64,000 nt of DNA. Source: Trichoplax sp. H2 (lineage: Eukaryota; Placozoa; Uniplacotomia; Trichoplacea). A program made the position numbers and the translations under genes. Of this stretch, positions 1 to 12,730 are shown piece by piece (the stretch's first letter is position 1; each line of letters starts with the position of its first letter). The stretch spans positions 1,054,001-1,118,000 of the forward strand of contig NOWV01000004.1 in assembly GCA_003344405.1 (NCBI GenBank), given 5' to 3'. Under the pieces are notes generated by a model, which saw only the letters and a list, made by a program, of their open reading frames with translations, searched no databases and had not been told where the DNA came from.

Positions 1-277
1 GGGGACTACTGACTAGTGTATAATACTATAAATATCAAAGCTAAAGGTGTAAGGCTGTACCATCCTGAAGATATTCACTAGTAATATCGAGGAAGAAATT
101 CTTTCTCGAAAAATGTGCATTTCTAGTTGGATGATACGGTTATAGTAGTAGTTAAGTACCATAGTTGTCCACATAAGTTGGTGTATTCTACATTCCGGAG
201 CTGTCTAAATTTGAAAGATATCATCAATAGTTATTATAACATATATCGTATAGATCTCTAGGGCTGTAGATAGTAAT
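1..277. other. 5' flank of EDEM2, no feature seen
   Basis: This is AT-rich sequence upstream of the EDEM2 start codon and is cut off by the window edge. I see no ORF and no ACAGT repeat cluster. The flank is too short to tell whether a cluster lies further upstream, as it does for most other genes here. Confidence 0.6.
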
Positions 278-3200
278 ATGATAACGAATATCAATAAATT
301 TTCCTCTATAATTATTGTTGTCTGTCTTACGACTAATTTCGCAAGAAATGTAGAAAAATGGGAGATCGATTCCTTCAGGTAAGCTCACTAACCAGGCATT
401 ATTTTTGTATTACAACCCAAATTATAGTTAGTAGGAGCAAAAGTAAATACACCTTTAAAAATAACAGTAGAAACATAGTTTGTCATAAATAATTAATTAA
501 ATATCCGATTTAAAATACTTGAAGGTGTTTTGTAACATTAATGTTCAGCGTTGGTGCATCTCCTAAATCTGTTGTCTTTTACGAGTTTATCCAACCAACT
601 GAGCAAGCACTTGTTAGATAGTATTGACCCATCATTGCAATGAAAGCTAAAAATTGTGCATTATAACGGAGTATATGAAATATTTGTAGGACTCATTGTT
701 TTGACTAAAGGCCTAAGACTTTATAATTACGATTCTGTTTGGCTGTGTATAAATTACTGTATATACTGTAGACATGTGTTGTACTGTAGTAGACATAACA
801 TTGACGTTACCACAACCAATACCAAAGATTCAAATAGATAACATAATCAATCTATTCCAGATAGTACAGTATATTGATTTTAATGATTTAAATGTATGTG
901 TAATCACACCAGTTTATAACTTGCTTGAGGATAAGCTTATTTCTATAATATTTTTATTATTGGAATATTCGAAGTTTTCTATACTGTACTATAGGTTGAT
1001 TCTGACCTGATGCCAATATATGCGTATATAGTTTGTTCATATGTGCATTTCTATGATTTTTAAACTAGGCGTGACGTTAAAGAAATGTTTTATCATGGAT
1101 ACGACAATTATCTTCGACATGCTTATCCCTATGATGAACTTAAACCATTATCATGTCAAGGAATGAATACTTGGGGAAGGTAGTACGCGTATAAGTATTG
1201 ACGAAGAAGAATTTATACGGACGTGTAGTAATTTTGATTCACATATAAATTACAAATTTGGTAATTACTATATGCCGTTTTTATAAATTTATTAGCTTTT
1301 CTCTAACGTTAATCGACTCGTTGGATACACTACTTGTAAGTATTAATTTGTGAAATTACTAATACGCGAAAGATATGGAGATATTATATCAAATATTTAC
1401 GTATATCATTGAATTCCATAACTATGAGTGAATATTTCTTAAATGATGATAAAATAAATCAGATAAATGCTTAGCAAAGATATTAAAATTTCCTCTTTAA
1501 GCGTATAAGAAGTGTGATAACGTCCTCGATCTTCTTTACTGTTCTTAGATAATGGGAAACAAGACAGAATTTGCAAGAGTAGTAAAAATATTGATCGACA
1601 CCGCTAACTTTGATATCGATATCAATGTATCTGTTTTTGAAACAAACATAAGAAGTAAGTTTTAGAAACAGTTGATCGAATGGGCTTCTGATTATTCAAT
1701 TATAGGATTAAAATTGCTATAACATCATCTCGTACTAATTTTCTTTAATGGATTTTCAAATAAACGTATACTGCATGAGGTGATAAGATGGTAGCATGTA
1801 ATATGTAGTTTGTCATTTACTGAAGAGACTACTAAAAAAGAGAGTATTCACTGTGAACCTTCGACAGATACAATTTTAATGTGCATCATCAATAATGTGA
1901 TAACTTAGTCTAAAATTTACTTTGATGACTAGTAACTAAAAATGTACAATTATTTTTCTATTTGAAGTTGTTGGCGGCTTGCTCTCTGCACATTTGCTTT
2001 CTCATAAGGCTGGTCTTGAATTAGAAGATAATTGGCCTTGTGATGGCCCACTGTTAAGACTTGCTGTAGATGTTGCCGATCGATTATTACCTGGTGCGAC
2101 TTGATTTCAGATCAATTTCATTCTAGATTTTATGTCAGCCTGTGTAGTCTTTGGTATCAACATTAATGAACGGTATTTTAAATTTCTTTCAACTGATGAA
2201 AACATCTATGCTGGAATTAAAATATGTATTATAGCGTTCGATACCCGCACCAATTTGCCTTATGGTACTGTTAATCTCAGGCATGGAGTTCCTAAAGGTG
2301 AAACCACTATTACTAGTACTGCGACATGCGGTACCCTAATTGTTGAATTTGGAACGCTATCGTTACTGACAGGTAAAGTTGTAATTCAACAGCTCCATAT
2401 GCGCAACTTGTACAAACTAAGGGTACTCTCTATGCGCTACACTCCGTATTTATTCCTACTTTTTAACCTTTTAGGTGTTTCGAAATACAAAGATGCAGCA
2501 ATGAAATCTATTCTTGCTCTATGGGAGAAAAAGTCTGCGATTGGACTAGTAAGTCGTTCAGATGGTTACCGATATGTGCAACTATGAATGACGTTTCGTG
2601 CGATAAATTCAAGGTGTTCTACACTATGCATAGGTTGGTAATCATATTGACTCTAATAGTGGATCTTGGACTGCTAAAGAATCTGGGATTGGAGGAGGCA
2701 TAGATTCCTATTTTGAATACTTGGTTAAAGGTAGCTTACTAAATGATGATCCCGAGCTAATGGATATGTTTAAAGGTAATAATAACTAGTTTTATACTCT
2801 AAATTTGTCGCATTTGAGAGAGATTGGATTCTATAACATTGTACATGTTGTTGACAATGTGCTATACAGCATGAGAGATCTTATGATATATGTAATTGTA
2901 ACTCTAAATTTTTAGAGTATGACAAAGCGATTTATAAATATCTTAACTATGCTGATTGGTATGTTTGGGCGGATATGATGAGAGGAAATGTAGTCATACC
3001 TATTTTTCAGTCACTTGACGCTTTTTGGCCAGGGATTCAGGTATGATTGGTCAATACCGTTAATTTTTGATACTACTTTAACGTCAAATATTATAGCTCA
3101 GTAACCTACTTATGCAATTCGACTAAATTACGTATACAATATGATTCTGTAGTACGAAGTTATACGAGGACATTTAATCCTTACAGTTTAATAGTTATTT

Positions 3201-4623
3201 CATGTTTTGATCATACCGATTGTACAGTAAATCACTTTAATTTTGTAGTAGTACATTTAGTTGTCTTGGTTTTAACTACAAATCTCATACGCGCACTTTC
3301 AAGATAAGTAGTAATATGATATTAATTGCATTAGAAATGCTACTATTTTTATGGTATACTAGATACCTTTATTAACGTAATTAAAAAATGGATTGAGAAT
3401 CTTCAATACGTCACGCTATTGGTCATTTTTCACTAATAAATTTTTTATTTAATATCCTATAGTCTAAGATAACTATTTTATGGTATGAATTTTTAAAGTA
3501 TTTATTATTGCATATCAAAGTAGCGAAATCACGTATGTGTGATTAGCATTGTTTATCAAAATTTGATTGTTTGAAAAAGGTCTCCAATAATTAATGTAAC
3601 ACTAAATTCATGTTACGTACGCGTATTTAACAATAGGTATTAGTCGGAAATATAACACAAGCTGCTAAGACTTTTCGAAATTATTATTCTGTTTGGAGAC
3701 GGTTGGGTTTTATCCCAGAGTCGTACGCTATTACAGATAATATGCCATACAGTAACAGGAACGAATATCCTCTTCGTCCTGGTAGGCTAAGGAAATACTA
3801 TGAATGTATTTCCTTTCTTTATTTCTTACTTTTAAGAAATTTAATCGTAGTGTGATATTTATTTGTATAATTATTGAGCTATCTACTTATGTACTCTAAC
3901 TAAATTACCTTAGAACTGATTGAAAGCGCTTGGTATTTATACATTGCTACAAAAGACCCTATCTATTTGGAAGCTGGTATGGAAATAACGAAGTCAATTA
4001 ATAGAACCCGTACGAAATGTGGTTTTGCTACGGTAACTATCCTAATTTATATTTAATATTAGTAAACGATTTGAATTCTTTGGTACATAAATCAAATTGC
4101 CTGGCATTTGCAAAAAGGTAAAAAATGTGATGAATCACGAACTTGAAGATAGGATGGAATCTTTCTTTTTGGCTGAAACAACTAAGTATCTGTATTTACT
4201 ATTTGATACCGAGAATTTTATCAACAACGACGGAAAATTTGGCGTAACATATAAATCTAAAAATGGTAAAAGTTGTATTCTCGACAGTGGAAGTTACATT
4301 TTTAATACTGAAGCTCATCCGATTGATAAAGGTGCATTTGACTGTTGCCACAGTCTTGGTGAGTATTGCATTTTTATTGAATCTTCTACGTACCGTAGTA
4401 TGTACTAGGTTTCTCATAGATTATTAGAAATGTGAGTGTTTCTGGTATCTATGGCTTAGTCTGTGTACGTTTCTTAGTTGGAAGCTCAATTTCTTTGACT
4501 TGTTTTGACTATATGCTATCATTTTATGATCTAGATTCCAAAAAATTCTCTAAATTATCTGCTTTAAAATGTGAAGCCAATACCTTCCGAAGCCGATTGT
4601 CCACTGCTAGTGCAATAATTTAG
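278..4623 (+). CDS. EDEM2: EDEM2, ER degradation-enhancing alpha-mannosidase-like protein 2 (GH47)
   Basis: Thirteen exons: 278-378, 1069-1179, 1296-1335, 1549-1654, 1968-2093, 2235-2372, 2475-2548, 2634-2775, 2916-3040, 3637-3781, 3914-4032, 4118-4358, 4535-4623. Reading phase holds across all GT-AG junctions and gives 518 aa (human EDEM2 is 578). Residues 1 to about 22 form a hydrophobic signal peptide. The rest is a GH47 (alpha/alpha)7-barrel domain: [11 protein letters not shown] near the N terminus, then [49 protein letters not shown] and [13 protein letters not shown] at the end of the barrel. These match EDEM2 better than EDEM1 or EDEM3. The family acts in the ER lumen, trimming mannose from misfolded glycoproteins so that they enter ER-associated degradation. 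The last exon is the least certain because the C-terminal tail is poorly conserved. The gene is convergent with the inositol monophosphatase gene. Confidence 0.93.
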
Positions 4624-5257
4624 CCAGCACTAGAAGGATAAAAGTGATATTACTAAGTATTGCTTTGATGGTTTCTTTCGTTATTCAAGCATCAATAATG
4701 GCTGTATTTCCGATTTATTAAAAGTTTATAATACTGACTGTTACCAATACAATTACTAATTTTAAAAGGAAAATAATAACCGCCTATTACGATTATAAAT
4801 TAACTGTTACTGCATATACTTTCAAATGTGATATCAATATTAAATAAAAGATTTTATGTCATGAGGGTTGTAGAAACTGTATTTGATTAGTATCCTACCA
4901 CCTATCACTAAAATATCTGATAGTATGTATATCTATAATACTTAGGTTAAGATATGATTCTATGAGAATCAGTTGACCCACAATGGATGATAAAATTGTA
5001 GAAATATCTAGCTAAGTAACCTGGTTCGAACCAGAGGTAAACTGTTCGTGAATATTTTACGAACTGATATACCTATTGGTGTAATGATATAAATACATGG
5101 TGCATTTTGTGCATATTCACTCTTACACGATACTAAATCTAGCATGAGTGGCAATAAGTACTTGATGAAACCACCAAATTGTCTGTAACTTCAACGGTAG
5201 TATGGCTTCTTTGCAGAGATTTTACTTTTGTGAAGCCCATGGTTAGTGCTTTAAAAT
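4624..5257. other. Convergent intergenic region (EDEM2 / IMPA1 3' ends)
   Basis: About 630 bp between two stop codons facing each other. An AATAAA lies at 4843-4848, a plausible EDEM2 polyadenylation signal, although such hexamers are common in DNA this AT-rich. A perfect palindrome CTGGTTCGAACCAG sits at 5021-5034. No ACAGT cluster and no coding region is seen. Confidence 0.5.
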
Positions 5258-8137
5258 TTATTCATCGTCCCTTGGCATAGTTATTTCCTTAGTACATTCA
5301 ATGATTTCGTTTGCTAAAGATTCTGTACTTGCACATAACACACGTCGAGCCATTATATCCAATTCACCTCCTACAAATAATAAGAATAAAAATGCTCTTA
5401 TTTTGATGTGTACTTAAAAATTGGATAAAATATTATAGAACATGTTAATATAGAAAGTGATTATACTGTCTTAAATGTTTGGACTTATTAATAATATCAA
5501 AGAGTATCACTAAATCATCCATATGCTTCTAGCTTACCTCTTGTGTCTATAACGACCCCTCCTGCCTCTCTAACTATTAGGTCTCCAGCAGCCATATCCC
5601 AACAATGAATGCCAGTTTCAAAGTAAGCATCACCACCACCACGAGCAACCTGACACATATTTAAAGCAGCGGAGCCCAAACATCTTATACTATTTTTATA
5701 TGATACAGAGTAGCATTTTCTCATCTTTGGCATAAAATACCCGTACATGATATTGTACAGTATCGCATATACAAATAAAAAATTTACCCGTGAGCTGGTA
5801 TCGGCTTACTAATTACACCACGCATGTTGGCTACTATTGAATCGATGATTTCCTGATCTCGACTAGAACCGTATTCAGAAATAACTAATGCTTTGTTAAG
5901 ATCTAGATAGAATTGATTACAAGAACTGATGTGAATGTCATGTTGGATTCGGTTACATTCAAATGTAAAGATAACTTTCGCTTACTTGTTTGATTAGAAA
6001 CCGAAATATTTTTACCATTACAAAAAGCGCCATGTCCAAGTCTAGCCGTAAACATCTCATCGAGGATACAACTGTAAACGGCTGCAATTTCCGTCTACCC
6101 ACGTACAAGATCGATTCATTATTCATCATATATGAGATTATATTTCAAGTAAAATAATTATTCTGCAATATACGAATGGTGTAGTCCAATTTTTCAATTG
6201 GACAGAAATTTGTAATTTAAATTATCCATCAACTGATAGTTTGGACGAGGACAATAAGGAGTCTATAAATGCTGAGAGTAGTTTTAGGAAGAGTTTTATA
6301 GTAAAATCAAGTCTTATGGGAGTATGAAGCAAATCAGATGTTTGTGAGTATGGTCATAGATTGTTAAATTCAAATCATGGTATAGTGATATTTTGATTAT
6401 GTATTATAGAGTTCTAAATCTCTTTTGGTGCTTCTGACGCTATGTAAAAGAAATATGGGTATACCATATTGTTGCAAGTATTGATATCTATTGCCTTACC
6501 TTCTTATTGATCTTAAGAGCGATAGATACTGCAACGAAAGGAATTCTATAAGATACAGATATAATGTTGCAGTGATAGTTACCATATGCATTGACTTAAT
6601 ACGAGCGGTGAGCTTTTAAAGCAGATTAAGTATACAGTACCATAGTATCATATCCTAGATCGTAAACTTACAAATTTATGTAAATTACGAGGTGAAAATA
6701 TTGCGACTCTGTAGTTCCACAACAGTTTCAGCTCGTAATAAATATAGGACCGAGCCTTGAATAACGCTATTATAATGTAAAGGAGTAAATACTGCACTTT
6801 GAAGTGTACACCTGTCTCTATTTCATATAAATTATCCAGTATTTAAAGCAACGAATGAGTGCGAGTGCTGTGATAATTCGACGTGGTAACAGTTTACATG
6901 ATTGTGTGATTGTGTCATTGCTAAAACGATTAGTGAGCTACATGTTATTACAGTAGGATGAATAACTGTATCTTAATTCTGTACGTATTTTACCGTGAGT
7001 TATACAATTATAGCTTTACCTATGAACAAAATTTGTAGTTCCATCCAATGGATCGATGATCCACGTTGGTTTATCAGTTAGTTGACACGATTGACCGTCT
7101 GCTGATGATTCTTCACCAATGAAACTGAATATTTATACAAATATCAAAATCAAAAGTAAAAGGTCAATGTCAGTCGAGTTATTTTGGAGTGATAGAAAAT
7201 CGCACAGTACTACTGAAATAGTATTTGTCTTACCATCACAAGGCAGGTAGACTGCCAACTCCAATTTATAGTATTAATGTAAATAAAATAACTGAATGAA
7301 AGATTAAGTATACCAGTAGCCGCTATAATAATATATTAATTATATATTGTAGCAAGATTTCAACAGATGCAATATACTCTAATAATAAACCTACCAATGT
7401 GTTGGGTATTTGGTTCTTAGAGTCGATATAATCAGCTTTTCAACTTCCTGATCAGTTTGGGTTACTAAATCAGCACTACAACTCTTTGTCATGATAGTTT
7501 TATCATTTGAATAGGCCTTCTTGATTACCTGCAGGTAAAATACAATTTATATCTCTTAACTTCATGCTTGTGATTTAATGAGGCTAACTACTTCATAATT
7601 ACCGGTACCAAATACCTTGTATACTGTGTGCTGGTATGTATTACACGTGATTATTACTACTACATTAAGTTGTGCAAAACGAAGGGTTTACATTACTTTA
7701 TTATGTGATCGCGACTGTCTGTGCTCATTATATATTATTCGCGTACAATACATATAATGGTGCTTCATACTGTACAGTGTGATATATGAGTAATTGATAA
7801 TTATCAATTAAATCTATCGTTGCTTTCTTGCGATATGGTAGCAGATTCCTAGGGAGTCATGAAAGCCGGAAAATTTAATCTCCTAATAATTATTATTATT
7901 ATTATCCATTCATTCATTTAATTCATTAATATTGCGAACAAATCCATTGGTGATGAAGAAAACTACGAGTACACGATACGAATCCTGCTCTGCCTGACAA
8001 CAAGCTCACAAGGTTTGCTTTACGTTAGTAATTACGATAGCTAGTTGATCATTAATTAATGATATTCTGTACGCAACCTGTCCAGCCGTTCTCGCTACTT
8101 GTTCACAAGTTTCTAAGTATTCACCCAATTGATCCAT
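5258..8137 (-). CDS. IMPA1: Inositol monophosphatase (myo-inositol-1-phosphate phosphatase)
   Basis: Eight exons on the minus strand, in translation order: 8078-8137, 7395-7528, 7020-7124, 6500-6545, 5986-6094, 5788-5902, 5538-5689, 5258-5370. Phase is kept throughout and the product is 277 aa, the same length as human IMPA1. The FIG/IMPase superfamily signatures are all present: the GEES motif (residues 68-71), DPLDGTTNF from residue 89 with the metal-binding aspartates, and HCWDMAAGD near the C terminus. The enzyme is a cytosolic Mg2+-dependent phosphatase that releases inositol from inositol monophosphates, recycling inositol for phosphoinositide signalling; the family is lithium-sensitive. 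The start is the first ATG, and the alignment with the human protein around the exon 1/2 junction is gap-free. It is divergent from the CEP290-like gene, with ACAGT clusters between them. Confidence 0.96.
7884..7926. repeat. ATT/ATTC microsatellite in IMPA1 intron 1
   Basis: A short run of ATT triplets passes into CATT tetramers. It lies in the first intron of the inositol monophosphatase gene. It is simple-sequence DNA with no visible function. Confidence 0.7.
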
Positions 8138-8240
8138 TTCTTGTTCAGAGCATCCAGTTATGCTACGATCTTCCTATTTTACTTTTACTGCGGTCAGGGA
8201 CTAACGGTCTCGCAGCACGTAACAATATAATATAATATAA

Positions 8241-8486
8241 TACAGTACAGTATACTGTATATACGGTAATATACAGTACTGTATGTACTGTACTGTATTC
8301 TGTGCTGGAATACTACAGTACAGTAGGCGCCCATGAACAAAACTACTGTAGTATAAGTACTGTACTGTACTGTACTGTACTGTTGTCTACTACCGTACAG
8401 TACAATGTGTACTGTACAGTGTACAGTACAATGCGTATTACGATGTGACTTGTTTTTAAAATGGTTGGAGCTACAGTACTGTACAT
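8241..8486. promoter_or_regulatory. ACAGT/ACTGT pentamer cluster, IMPA1 side of divergent promoter region
   Basis: This is a dense cluster of the pentamer ACAGT and its complement ACTGT, in runs of up to about five units that change orientation. The changes produce palindromic centres such as TGTACA and AGTACT. It starts about 100 bp upstream of the IMPA1 start codon. A regulatory role is inferred from its position only; the repeat itself is directly visible. The long minus-strand open frame over it (8194-8517) is an artefact of the pentamer. Confidence 0.6.
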
Positions 8487-8705
8487 GTAAGAGCGACTGA
8501 TAGTTTGTATTATTCAATGCTGCGATAAAAAGTAATCAAAATATCAAGAGCCAATTGCTCAAGGTTGTGCTGATCTGTCTGCATGGAATTGGAGCCAAAT
8601 TGAAAGTCCTTTTCTTCGCAATTGAAAGACATAATTTAAGGCAACACTGTAGAACATCTTTCAACCATTTTAGAAGGCTCGCCACGCCCCTGTAATGGTA
8701 GTCTT

Positions 8706-8852
8706 TACAGTACAGTACACTGTACAGTACAGTACAGTATACTGTACTGTACTGTAATAAGAACTACTGTACTGTAGTAAGATCTATACTGTACGCACAG
8801 TATAGCACATTAAGTCAAGTGTACCGTATATTACCCTGTAATACTGTACGTT
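8706..8852. promoter_or_regulatory. ACAGT/ACTGT pentamer cluster, CEP290-like side of divergent promoter region
   Basis: A second, separate cluster of the same pentamer lies about 220 bp from the first and 360-510 bp upstream of the CEP290-like start codon. It contains both orientations and two palindromic centres. The two clusters flank an ordinary AT-rich spacer, as expected if each belongs to one of the two divergent genes (inference). Confidence 0.55.
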
Positions 8853-9213
8853 CCAATCAAAAGTATTCATTTCAGTCAATTGCTTATATTACAATGAGCC
8901 AATCAATAACGTTATCCTATAATTTTAAATTTTATAAACTAAATTTTATTTTATTGTAATTGTACAGTTCTTTATTTACTTATTTACGGTAAACTACCGA
9001 TAAAGGATAAACGGATCCGACGGATGAGTATCTAGAAGCAGCAAGAATCAATTGATCTGCGGAAAGAATGAATATTTTTATTTATTTATAACTAAAAGTA
9101 TCTGGTTAGAATTGGTTGTTGGTGTCTCTAGACCTTAAGAAAACGAGCATTTCAAGTTAATCACTGCAGCTGAATATATATGTGCACTATTATCTACGAT
9201 TATAGTAAATATA

Positions 9214-11117
9214 ATGGAAGCATCCTTGCCTGCTTTGCACTCTTGTGTTCAGGTTGATAATTATGTATATAATTAAGTAGAATTCATTGTATTTGTTAAT
9301 ACAGTACTTAAATTTCTGAATATTATCAAGAGGTTCTAATGCAATTGACCACAGTGGCAGTTTTAGTGTTCAATTAACGTAATATTTACAAACCGAATGC
9401 AGTCACATACGTACGTATACACTGTCGAGAATGCTCCATAACTGCAATGAATATAGTTATTTAGCGTAACGACTGGGCATTATTACGAAATATAAAACTC
9501 AATTATAAATTCTATAAATCACAAACTCATATACATTATTGCATATTTGCATGCGAGTTGTAAATAAATTCGTGAATCAAAGAGATGAATAGCTCAAGAT
9601 TTCTGGATTTAATGTACTGCACAGATTAACCCTAAATTGATATATCACCTTAATACTTTTTAGCTATCCGCTGAAAATGAACTACTTCGAAAAAAATACA
9701 AGAAACTACGCAGTAAATATCAACAATTAGTAAAGGAAATAGGTGAATTAAAAGATAAACTGAAGGAACCATCAGATGTCGGCAAGAGTTGTAAAGTAGT
9801 AAAACGAAGGTATGAATAGACCAAACTGATCATTTAATATAAATATTAAATATACATAGAAAAGTAAACATCCTACCTAGGCTTGACTTGACATCAACTT
9901 TAACTACAAATATTTCATGAACTTTATAGTGTTCATACACAAACAATACCCTCGGTAGGAAAATCTAATTCTACACAAAAGTTTATTAACAAAATGACAA
10001 AACCGACGCCAGTTATCGATAGTCAAACTGAAAGCATAAATCGGTAATGTAATTAAAATGCTTTTAAATTTTATCAAGCTTCCTAATTAGATAATCTACT
10101 ATTTCAACTAACGTTCTAATCAATTAAATAGATTGCTGGCAGTTCATAACAACCTAATGAAAAAGTACCAACGAGAACTAAAAAATAGCACAAATCAAAT
10201 CGAGCAAATAACATCGTTAACGGTAAGTCAATCAATTAAAGGAGATTGATTAAGTTAACGTTCAACTCAAGACAGTGTAAATGCTTATCAGGACAGATGC
10301 ATTGTACTATACTCTTGGTAACTTCATAATATTTATTTAATAAGACAGTTTGAGAAACAAGAAGTCCAACAACAGCTTAATCTATGCCAGGAAAAAATTA
10401 AGGCTTTGGAAAAGGAACGGACTGTTCGAGAGGAACAGTTGGCCAAGGCTGGACTTGTCAGTGCTAAAGATTTTGAGACTAGAGCCGGTAATATTTAGCG
10501 CTATAAGCTTTTTCTGTAATCATAAAAACAATTATTTTAATCCTCATTTGATTCACGAATGAAAATATTGGCTATCATACGTACTTTTGATACTTTAGCG
10601 CTAACTTCGAAATTATCAATTATAACAAAAGAAAATACCAAGCTGTCTGAAGAAAATCATAAATTAAGAAGTAAATCTTATACCTTATGTGCAATGTTGT
10701 TAAAATTTTAATAGCTTCAATCCTCTTGATAAGTATAATTTCTTATTTATATTTATTTTTATGTAGCTGAACTAGAAGGAATAGACAAGGTATCTAAATA
10801 CATTAGAATTGATTTGGTATCGTAACACTAATTAAAATATAACAAATGTAGGCAAAGGATATCGTCTAAGTAGCAGTTACTTTTCATTTCCTTTATCTAT
10901 TGCTGCGCACACTAGATTTCATAATGGATTATATCGTATAATGTGATAATTTTTTAATTTATCTTAGGAATTTTTTGATGAAATAGAAGATCTTAAATTT
11001 GCGTTACAACAGGCTTCTAGCCATAATATTGAGTACGAAAAGACTCTAAGGAAGCTATGCTCGCAGTTTGGCCTTCCTTACCCTTTAGGTGCATTAAAGA
11101 ATAATAATAACAATTAG
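9214..11117 (+). CDS. Small coiled-coil protein resembling the CEP290 C-terminus
   Basis: Eight exons: 9214-9252, 9664-9809, 9930-10043, 10132-10222, 10349-10487, 10599-10670, 10767-10789, 10968-11117, with consistent phase and 257 aa. The protein is mostly predicted coiled coil (heptad-rich, many K/E/Q/L; for example AENELLRKKYKKLRSKYQQL). Its C terminus contains EFFDEIEDLKFALQQ, followed by a leucine-rich coil and FGLPY. As I recall the family, this resembles the end of the centrosomal/ciliary transition-zone protein CEP290 (EFFEEIEDLK). CEP290 is about 2,480 aa in human, so this is at most a tail. No further coding exons are visible upstream before the IMPA1 gene on the other strand. It could be a separate paralogue, a split gene or an independent coiled-coil protein. 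The gene structure is well supported; the family assignment is moderate. Confidence 0.75.
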
Positions 11118-12460
11118 GCCAAAGTGTTTGTTATGATTGTCTTACAGTTAGGAGCTATATTGGACTGGATCATTTAGGAAAGGATATCTAATGTAATTTT
11201 CATCCTCCTCAATAATAGAAATATAGAGTATGATATTTTGCTAAGCTTCGATAAACTCAACATATAAAAATTTTGCATTGAGCTATGCATAGCCATAAAG
11301 TATACAAGCGAAACTGGAGAATTGATATATCTAGATATAATAACATCAAATTAGTTGTTATTATTTATTATTATAATTGTGTATACTGTATCATATTATT
11401 ACATAGTATAATAATGTACTATACATTTAAAAATGTCATTTCGTAAGTACATACCTTCATATATGCTGTACAATACATTCTAAGGTATTTTATGATTTTA
11501 AAATTAAATTTGATAGTTGCTAAGGTAGATTAATAGCAAGTTGTCAATGATGATAAATTCTGTTCTGCAAGATATATTAAACTAATGTAAAATTTTACCG
11601 GTAAACTGGCCCGTAAACATAACGTATGCTTGCACGACATTTGATTCTTTGCCACTTGTTTATTACCAAAAAGTGGACTGCCTAAGCTTGCAATAAAACA
11701 TAAATGTTACATATTGGCATAGGACAGTCCAGTTGCACAGTACAATTTGCATTGCCTCGTGTTCTCAGATATTCGTATAGTATTTCTTCTCTATGGTAAT
11801 GACAAAGCTCTTCTCTTACCCCTGGTTTGACTAGTGTGACAGAACCAGTATACTGTTTCTATGTGTTTTAGAACATTGACACTGCAATTGCTGACCCATT
11901 GGAGTCGCCTATCACTTCTCAGTCAGTAAGCTTTGCTGCTGTCTGAAGATAACAGTTACATTCTAAACAAATTGTGGACGGATAAAGTAAAAATTCTGTA
12001 AGAGTATAGCAGCTACGCAATCACAGGCGTCTATCACTACAGCTATGATTCGCTCTTCTGCTACTGATCAATAGATTAATTAACAGAATCTTTAATAAAT
12101 TTTATTTTATTCAGTCACGGTCTTTAACCTGAAAAGTACCTTTGAGTACAATTTAAATTTAAATTTTTAACGCGAACCAGGTACACCACTGTCACAGCAT
12201 AGACTACTACTAGTATAGCAGAAAAAGAGCTGGACGCACAAGTATGACTAGCTCTGCAAAGCTTGAACCAGTTTATATACCCGTATATACACGTATGCGA
12301 CTTTCTGTCACACGGACACGATGCAAAGAGTCTCTCACGTGTAAAATCTCAACGCAAGGACTTTCTAATTTAATTTAGTTCAATTTAAAACATAAAATTT
12401 TAAATTTATGAAATTTCTCCTGTAGGAGTCCCTGGTGAAAGTGCATATTGCCCGCGGAGA
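11118..12460. other. Intergenic region downstream of the CEP290-like gene
   Basis: About 1.3 kb of AT-rich DNA between two genes on the same strand. It holds an AATAAA at 11692-11697 and no coding exon, RNA gene or repeat cluster that I can recognise. The ACAGT cluster begins only near the next gene's promoter. Confidence 0.5.
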
Positions 12461-12652
12461 TACAGTACTGTACTGTATGTTAAGGTTATAGGCGTATTCG
12501 CTGCATCACTACGGTGTACAGTACAGTACAGTAATAGTACAGTAGCAGTGTACTGTACTGTACTGTACAGTACGTACAGTACAGTACACTGGACTATACA
12601 ATACAGTACAGTACAGTACAGTATGCAGTTACGTCACGTACAGTGTACTGTA
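12461..12652. promoter_or_regulatory. ACAGT/ACTGT pentamer cluster upstream of CTNNBL1
   Basis: A dense cluster of the pentamer in alternating orientation ends about 80 bp before the CTNNBL1 start codon. Runs of four units in each direction meet at TGTACA-type centres. The preceding gene is on the same strand, and the cluster sits at the promoter end of the intergenic region rather than next to the upstream gene's stop codon. Confidence 0.6.
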
Positions 12653-12730
12653 AACCTGGTATAAATCAACCGTATTTCCATTGTTCATAGATTCCACGAA
12701 CAGACTCGCGCCCGGAGATAACTTACGAAA

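Noticed and set aside
5017-5036. tRNA-like B box (GGTTCGAACC) next to an A-box-like TAGCTAAGT
   Set aside because: The two boxes abut instead of being about 30-60 nt apart, no cloverleaf stems can be drawn around them, and the B box is simply the core of a 14-bp palindrome.
8194-8517. 107-codon minus-strand open frame
   Set aside because: It is created by the ACAGT/ACTGT pentamer, which has no stop codon in some phases; the translation is repetitive (Tyr, Ser, Thr, Val).
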